Source: Halobellus captivus
GTDB lineage: Archaea > Halobacteriota > Halobacteria > Halobacteriales > Haloferacaceae
Direction: 5' to 3'
Assembly: GCF_007655485.1 (NCBI RefSeq)
Contig: NZ_VJXQ01000001.1
Location: 441,442 to 505,441 of the forward strand
Length of the DNA: 64,000 nt
Part shown: piece after piece, positions 59,544-64,000 of the stretch
How positions within the stretch are numbered: the stretch's first letter is position 1
Layout of the letters: the number at the start of each line of letters is the position of its first letter
Notes under the pieces: generated by a model
Databases searched by the model: none
Told to the model about the DNA's origin: nothing
What the model saw: the letters and a program-made list of their open reading frames with translations, nothing else
Made by a program: the position numbers and the translations under genes

Positions 59544-61235
59544 TCAGATCGACTTCAGCGTTCCCTCTGTGGGTTCGTAGCACTTCCCGCCCATCAGCGC
59601 TTCCTGGATCGCGTCTTCGACCGCGTCGGGATCCGCACCGTACTCGTCGACGACCGTTGCGACGACTGTCTCGTGGTCGGCTCCGTCGCCGTCGTCGAGA
59701 TCCGCCATCACCGAGACGGCGGCGTCTTCGAGGTCGACATCTGCGGGAACCTCACGTTCAGTGTCTGCCTCCGCGCCTGCATCCGATGCCTCGATCTCGT
59801 CCTCGGAGGCGGCGTCCCCCTCGTCGTCCGAGACGACATCCGACTCATCTTCGGAGGCGGCGTCTTCCCCGTCGCTTTCGGTCCCGCTTTCCTCGGTGAT
59901 CTGGGATTCGAGTTCGTCGACGTCCGGCACGTCGATGTCGGCCTCTCCCGGCGCGTCGACCTCGTTTCCGGTCGCGAACTCCGTGCCGTACTCTTCTTCG
60001 ATCTCGGCGCGCTCCTCGTCGTCGATTTCGTACATCTCGTCCCCGTCGAGGTCCGTGTCGGGACTCTCCGTCTCGACCGCAGGATCCCCGGTCTCGGCCT
60101 CGCTATCCCCCGCTGAGGCGTCGGCCGCGAAGTCTCCGAGCGTGCCCGAACTCTCGTCTTCGGCGTCCTCCGATTCCGCTCCCACGTCGCCTTCGCTCTC
60201 AGTGTCGTCCTCGACGGCGTCTGCGACTTCTTTCGGCTCGTCGACGTCGCTCGCAACGTCTTCGGATCCGCCCGCGACTTCTTCCAGTTCGTCGGCGACG
60301 TCGCCCGCAACTGCTTCCGGTCCATCGTCGGTGGCTGGCTCGGATTCTTCCGATTCGGTGGCGGCTGGCTCGGATTCCTTGACATCGTCGCCGGCGGCCG
60401 ATTGCGCTTCGGGCTCGGGTCCGACGCTCGCTTCCGACGGGCTCTCGGTCGAGGAGTCCTCGACCGAATCAGGCGAAACGGCCGCCGCGGCGTCACCCGG
60501 CGCGGCCGATGCCGCGGCGACCATCGGCAGCGAGCCGAGCGTTCGCGACCCCGGCTCGTTCGGTGCCGCCGTCGGCGCTTCGACCGCGTCACGCTCGCCC
60601 GCGACGAGTTCGAGCGCCTGTACGGCCATCCGCCTGATCCCTTCGAGGTAGTGCTCGGTCGGTTCGTAGTGGTCGACCGCGAGCGCGACGCCCTGCGCCA
60701 GTGCGCCGTCGACGCCGCGGATTTCGAGCGCGGCGGTGAGGTCGTCGCCGCGGACGTCGAATTTCAGCGCCGCAGCCATCGTGGCGACGCGTTCGAGCGT
60801 CGCCTCGGCGGCGGAGACGACCCAGCGGTCGCGGGTGTCGGCGTCGACCTCGTTGAGGCTCTCCGGGCGGACCGAGGTGAAGATCCGATCGGAGTCCTCC
60901 GGCTGGTAGGTCCGCGCCTTCCCCGTGAGCGAGACGAAGCACGGCGGCGTCGTCCGGTCCAGAAAGCCCATCGCGTCCGGCTGGTACTGCCCGGCGTAGG
61001 TGACGAATACGCCCGTCGGATCGGCGACGCGTCCGCGGACGATCTCGTCGTTGACCTGTTCGACCTCGGTGAGCGCGCCGACGGCGAACAGCCGGTTGAC
61101 GCGCGCGCCGGTCGGCGTCACCACGTAGTTCGGCGCGCGCTCGTCGTCGCCCTCAGAGTACGACAGGGTCGCGTCGTCGAACTCCGCGGCGAAGAGGCGG
61201 CGAGCCACCTCTCGGCCCTGCACGGCGTCGCTCAC
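59544..61235 (-). CDS. rpap1: RPA-associated protein (RPAP1, COG3390 family)
   Basis: A 563-residue partner of the single-stranded DNA-binding protein RPA. The N-terminal OB-fold region (about 1-150) reads REVARRLFAAEFDDATLSYSEGDDERAPNYVVTPTGARVNRLFAVG, then GRVADPTGVFVTYAGQYQPDA. The next helix bundle (VVSAAEATLERVATMAAAL, HYLEGIRRMAVQALELV) is followed by a 270-residue highly acidic, Ser/Glu/Asp-rich linker. The C-terminal winged-helix-like domain has DHETVVATVVDEYGADPDAVEDAIQEALMGGKCYEPTEG. It is GTG-initiated and overlaps the rpa stop (GTGA). In Haloferax, RPAP1 forms a complex with RPA1. Confidence 0.9.
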   Translation of the reverse strand: MSDAVQGREVARRLFAAEFDDATLSYSEGDDERAPNYVVTPTGARVNRLFAVGALTEVEQVNDEIVRGRVADPTGVFVTYAGQYQPDAMGFLDRTTPPCFVSLTGKARTYQPEDSDRIFTSVRPESLNEVDADTRDRWVVSAAEATLERVATMAAALKFDVRGDDLTAALEIRGVDGALAQGVALAVDHYEPTEHYLEGIRRMAVQALELVAGERDAVEAPTAAPNEPGSRTLGSLPMVAAASAAPGDAAAAVSPDSVEDSSTESPSEASVGPEPEAQSAAGDDVKESEPAATESEESEPATDDGPEAVAGDVADELEEVAGGSEDVASDVDEPKEVADAVEDDTESEGDVGAESEDAEDESSGTLGDFAADASAGDSEAETGDPAVETESPDTDLDGDEMYEIDDEERAEIEEEYGTEFATGNEVDAPGEADIDVPDVDELESQITEESGTESDGEDAASEDESDVVSDDEGDAASEDEIEASDAGAEADTEREVPADVDLEDAAVSVMADLDDGDGADHETVVATVVDEYGADPDAVEDAIQEALMGGKCYEPTEGTLKSI

Positions 61236-62506
61236 GATCGCACCTCCGTGAGCAGGGCGGTCGCACGCGCCCCCGGATCGTCCTCAGCGCGCTCGAACTC
61301 GCTGGCCTCGAGGTTCGCGCCGTAGTCGTCGACCGAGAGGTTCCCACGGACGCGGTACTCTCGGCCGACGACGCGCTCGCGGATCTCGTCGGCGACGACC
61401 TCCTTGTCCATCGCCTCGCGGGCGGCCGTCATCGCGTCGTCCATCGTGCCGCCGTAGAGCTCCTCGGTCAGCTCGCGGTCGAGCACCGCCGTCACGGTCC
61501 CGGTGCCGTCGTCGACGATCGCCTTCACGCGCATATCATCTTCGCCCTCGATCTCGCCGTGAACCCGACACTGCCCGTTCTGGAGCACGCGGCCGCACTC
61601 CGGACAGCGCTCGATGAGCCCAGAACCGTCGCGGACTTCGAGAACGTTCCCGACGAGTTCGACGTCGAAGAGGCCGCCGGAGCCGACCGCCTCGGCGATT
61701 CCCATCTGTGGCGCGTCGTCGTCGACCTCGACCTCGCGGGCCAGCGGCGTGACCGTCGTGAACTCCGAGAGGTTCACCTGCGGAACGCCGCGGAACTCCC
61801 GGACGTATACGTCCTCGAATCGGAAGTCGTGACCCTCGCGAAGCTCCGAGCGGGCCTTCCAATCGGTGAAGGGCAGTCGTCCGGTCTCGTCGGCGACGAC
61901 GCCCGAGCGGATCGTCGTCTCGCCGTCGCGACCGTCGATGACGCGCTCCTCGGAGTCGAGGACTCGCACCTCCACGTTTCGACCCCGGTCGCCCGATCGA
62001 AGCTCGACGAGGTCGGTATCGCCGCCGACCTCGTAGGCCGTCTCCACGGGCGTCGTCTCGACGGCGACCGTCGAGGACTGGCCGACGTTCAGTTCGGGGC
62101 GGCCGTCCCACTCGCGGACGCCCGCGTTCCCGACGGTGATCGAGTCCCCCGGCTCGAAGCCGAAGTCCTCCCACGCGGTGTAGGATATCTTGCCGGTGGC
62201 GTCGGCGAACTCGCCCTCGCGGATGACCTGTTCTTCGCCCTGGTACTGGATCGATCGCTGGCCGACGGAGAGCACGCGCACGGTCACGGTGACGTTGCCG
62301 TCCTCCGGTGTGATCTCGGCGACGGCTTTCGTCGTCGGCGCGGCGTCGCCACCGCCGCCGTCGCCGCCATGTTTGCGCCGAATGCTCTGTTTGGCTTCGT
62401 CGATCGGCACGCTGTACGACAGCAGGTTCTCCAAGTCGGATTGAACCTCCGCTTTGTCAACCCCGAGGGCGGAGGCGAGCTCCTCGGCGTGTTCGTCTAC
62501 GTCCAT
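61232..62506 (-). CDS. rpa1: Replication protein A (RPA1), single-stranded DNA-binding
   Basis: A 424-residue archaeal RPA. An N-terminal helical segment (VDEHAEELASALGVDKAEVQSDLENLLSYSVPIDEAKQSIRRKHG) is followed by three OB folds. They lie around residues 70-150 (VTVTVRVLSVGQRSIQ...KISYTAWEDFGFEPGDSITVGN), 175-255 (VEVRVLDSEERVI...PFTDWKARSELREGHDFRFEDVYVREFRG) and 280-400. The third OB holds a zinc finger: C301, C304, C313 and H316 in CPECGRVLQNGQCRVH. It binds ssDNA in replication and repair. CTTTTTATCC (62532-62541) lies about 27-35 nt before the ATG, so the operon rpa1-rpap1-rpe is transcribed leaderless from here. Confidence 0.93.
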   Translation of the reverse strand: MDVDEHAEELASALGVDKAEVQSDLENLLSYSVPIDEAKQSIRRKHGGDGGGGDAAPTTKAVAEITPEDGNVTVTVRVLSVGQRSIQYQGEEQVIREGEFADATGKISYTAWEDFGFEPGDSITVGNAGVREWDGRPELNVGQSSTVAVETTPVETAYEVGGDTDLVELRSGDRGRNVEVRVLDSEERVIDGRDGETTIRSGVVADETGRLPFTDWKARSELREGHDFRFEDVYVREFRGVPQVNLSEFTTVTPLAREVEVDDDAPQMGIAEAVGSGGLFDVELVGNVLEVRDGSGLIERCPECGRVLQNGQCRVHGEIEGEDDMRVKAIVDDGTGTVTAVLDRELTEELYGGTMDDAMTAAREAMDKEVVADEIRERVVGREYRVRGNLSVDDYGANLEASEFERAEDDPGARATALLTEVRS

Positions 62507-62557
62507 CGTCGCCGGTAGTACAGCCGCCGGGGATAAAAAGGGTCGCGCGGCCGTCGC

Positions 62558-62875
62558 TCACGCGGAATCCGCGACGGTCCGCGACACGTACACGACGAGG
62601 GCCAACGGTACGCCGAGCACGAGCGCGAGAGTCAGCCCGCCGTAGGCGGCGAACCCGAGCGGCGAGGCCGGGAACGGAACGAGAAAGAGAAAGCGCGGCG
62701 CATTGACGTCGACGAACGTCGCAGTCAGGAAGCCAGCGGTGGCACCCACGGCGACGAGTGCGAAATAAAGTCCGACGACGAGCCGCGGGCCGTTGTATCC
62801 GCGAGCACTCGGCTCGTCGCCGTCACGCCCGCGTCGCCTGCTGGTCGTGCCGCTGTGGGTCTCGTCGTCCGTCAC
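62558..62875 (-). CDS. Small membrane protein of the cytochrome-oxidase neighbourhood
   Basis: A 105-residue protein with GTG start. A charged N-terminus (about 30 residues) precedes a first membrane helix (LVVGLYFALVAVGATAGFLTATFV) and a second (GFAAYGGLTLALVLGVPLALVVYVSRTV). It resembles the short haloarchaeal proteins that are annotated near cox genes (cox cluster protein; I recall DUF7520). Its exact role is unknown; an assembly or accessory function is plausible because the cytochrome oxidase subunit I gene is close by. Confidence 0.7.
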   Translation of the reverse strand: MTDDETHSGTTSRRRGRDGDEPSARGYNGPRLVVGLYFALVAVGATAGFLTATFVDVNAPRFLFLVPFPASPLGFAAYGGLTLALVLGVPLALVVYVSRTVADSA

Positions 62876-63055
62876 ATCGGGACGTGTGCCCCGGAGGCTG
62901 TTAAGCCACCCGTTCGCAGATGACGCGCGTATCGACCTCGGTCGAGGACGAGTATCGACACTTCGTGGAGAAGGGCGAAATTCGAGGAAACAATGACGAT
63001 ACTTCGGGGAGACGGGTACCGACGCACCTTTGAGCGCGCGCGGCGAAGCGCGGAT

Positions 63056-63139
63056 ATGAGCGACCGAGATCTGCTCGCAGTCATCCTCGCGGCGATCGCG
63101 ATACTGATGTTCGCCACCGGGCTCTTTCTCGCGACCTGA
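63056..63139 (+). CDS. Tiny single-helix membrane protein
   Basis: A 27-residue frame starting at ATG 63056 encodes SDRDLLAVILAAIAILMFATGLFLAT, one perfect membrane helix after a charged N-terminus. A CACCTTTGAG promoter-like element lies about 25-32 nt upstream. Such tiny helices are typical accessory subunits of respiratory complexes, and cytochrome oxidase is adjacent. It is too short for standard gene finding but has clean boundaries. Confidence 0.6.
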   Translation: MSDRDLLAVILAAIAILMFATGLFLAT

Positions 63140-63338
63140 GACGGACCGTTGGATCGAGCTCAGGCACCGGTTTTGATCGAGAGTGACGACGCCCGCGTCA
63201 GGACCAAATGACGAGCCTCACGTCGGGGCCAGGTACGACACTCGCGCCGAGCAGGTACCTCGCGACGGACGATCGCAAGCGCTGTGCGGTGTTGATCGTC
63301 TCACGTCAGATCCGCAAAAGGAACCGCCGAATCGCTGA
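63140..63338. other. Intergenic stretch between tiny membrane gene and coxA
   Basis: About 200 nt. It contains an open plus-strand frame from 63208 that runs into the coxA antisense region with Arg/Ser-rich composition; I treat it as a shadow of the oxidase gene. No other signal is clear. Confidence 0.4.
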
Positions 63339-64000
63339 TTACTGGTCGGAACCGGCGTCGCCGTCGAGCTTCCCGCCGTCGGTCAGCGCGGGTTCGTCGT
63401 CCGCGTCGCCGCCGTCGGCGATCGCCGTCTGCAGCTTCTTGTCGTACCAGTCCCACTCGGCCGTGTAGAGGCCCGACTGCCGAAGGTTCCACGGATCGCC
63501 GTCCTGGATTTCCGGCCCTTCGAGCCACGACTGGACGAAGTTCCAGACGAAGATGATCTGGCCGACGAGCAGGATCAGCGCGCCCAAGGTCGCGAGTTGG
63601 TGCAGCGTCGCGAACTGCGGCAGGAACGTCGCGTACCGGCGCGGCATCCCGCCGTAGCCGAGCAGGATCATCGCGAAGAACGTGACGTTCGTGCCGATCA
63701 TCGACAGCCAGAAGTGCGCCTTACCGAGCGTCTTCTGGTACATCCGCCCGGTGTACAGCGGGTACCAGTAGTACAGGCCCGCGAACCCGGCGAACGCGAT
63801 CGCGCCCATCACGATGTAGTGGAAGTGGCCCACGACGTAGTAGGTGTCGTGGAGCACGAGATCGATCGGGATCGACGCGAGGAAGACGCCCGTCACGCCG
63901 CCGATGATGAAGTTCGAGACGAAGCCGACGCAGAAGAGCATCGGCGTGGTGAGTCGAACGTGGCCGTTCCACATCGTGGTGATCCAGTTGAACGTCTTCA
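63339..64000 (-). CDS. coxA: Cytochrome c oxidase subunit I (heme-copper oxidase), 5' end beyond window
   Basis: The visible 220 residues are the C-terminal third of a heme-copper oxidase subunit I, the proton-pumping terminal oxidase that reduces O2 to water. The segment HDTYYVVGHFHYIVMGAIAF carries the heme a3 and heme a axial His residues in their standard spacing, followed by GLYYWYPLYTGRMYQKTLGKAHFW, NVTFFAMILLGYGGMPRRYATF and the final helix TLGALILLVGQIIFVWNFVQSWLEGP. The C-terminus is an acidic hydrophilic tail (about 45 residues). The frame stays open to the window edge (KTFNWITTMWNGHV), so the gene continues upstream past 64000. Confidence 0.95.
   Translation of the reverse strand, partial: KTFNWITTMWNGHVRLTTPMLFCVGFVSNFIIGGVTGVFLASIPIDLVLHDTYYVVGHFHYIVMGAIAFAGFAGLYYWYPLYTGRMYQKTLGKAHFWLSMIGTNVTFFAMILLGYGGMPRRYATFLPQFATLHQLATLGALILLVGQIIFVWNFVQSWLEGPEIQDGDPWNLRQSGLYTAEWDWYDKKLQTAIADGGDADDEPALTDGGKLDGDAGSDQ

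Noticed and set aside
63208..63468. An 86-codon plus-strand frame at the end of coxA
   Set aside because: More than half overlaps the coxA C-terminal codons in antisense; Ser/Pro-rich composition fits a shadow.

Overview
This window is GC-rich chromosomal DNA of a halophilic archaeon (class Halobacteria). The proteins are strongly acidic and there are almost no Shine-Dalgarno sites. Many genes have an AT-rich promoter element about 27 nt before the start codon, as expected for leaderless mRNAs. The gene families are archaeal or haloarchaeal: proteasome alpha subunit, TFS, NAC, CheF, HTH-10 regulators, a three-gene RPA operon, a p97-type AAA ATPase and archaeal Lhr. I see no transposase, integrase, CRISPR array or rRNA. 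The only tRNA found is tRNA-Glu(CTC). Genus or species cannot be fixed from this sequence.

Layout: 0.08-3.5 kb carries an AhpD-like protein, a JAMM desampylase-like protease, an HxlR regulator with a palindromic upstream site, and a flavin disulfide reductase. 3.9-8.3 kb carries tRNA-Glu, a proteasome alpha subunit, a DUF1508-type protein, overlapping thyA-folA, and an MFS transporter. 8.4-14.7 kb is a chemotaxis cluster: cheW on the minus strand, divergent from cheB-cheA-cheR-cheF. 14.7-19.9 kb carries a PH-like protein, a MutS-like ATPase, a receiver/GAF/HTH-10 regulator and two tiny zinc proteins. 20-25.2 kb is acyl-CoA metabolism: acyl-CoA dehydrogenase, MenE-like ligase, methylmalonyl-CoA epimerase and mutase large chain. 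25.3-39.1 kb is mostly housekeeping (NAC, TrmI, TFS, NUDIX, uS10-like, NhaC antiporter, M20 peptidase, adenylosuccinate synthetase, Trm112-like) mixed with haloarchaea-restricted proteins, including a probable PD-(D/E)xK nuclease. 53-64 kb carries a p97-type ATPase, Lhr helicase, the RPA-RPAP-phosphoesterase operon, and the end of cytochrome oxidase subunit I with small membrane proteins.

The most unusual region is 39.4-52.9 kb. A DUF7344-type winged-helix membrane protein, a DUF7504-type RecA-like protein and a coiled-coil/zinc-ribbon protein lie beside a Ser/His (SipW-type) signal peptidase and a DUF5305 membrane protein. Four secreted proteins there share one signal-peptide plus beta-sandwich module: a 1,320-residue multidomain anchor, two DUF1102-type subunits transcribed divergently, and an Asp-tailed protein. 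A further membrane protein closes the block. The arrangement resembles bacterial tapA-sipW-tasA and looks like an archaeal TasA/camelysin-like surface fibre system. The two divergent DUF1102 promoters carry the same upstream box.

A second window-wide feature is a set of short tandem repeats (units 22-32 nt, 2-6 copies) placed at gene ends. In several cases the first copy contains the last codons and stop codon of the gene, so the gene end is echoed downstream.
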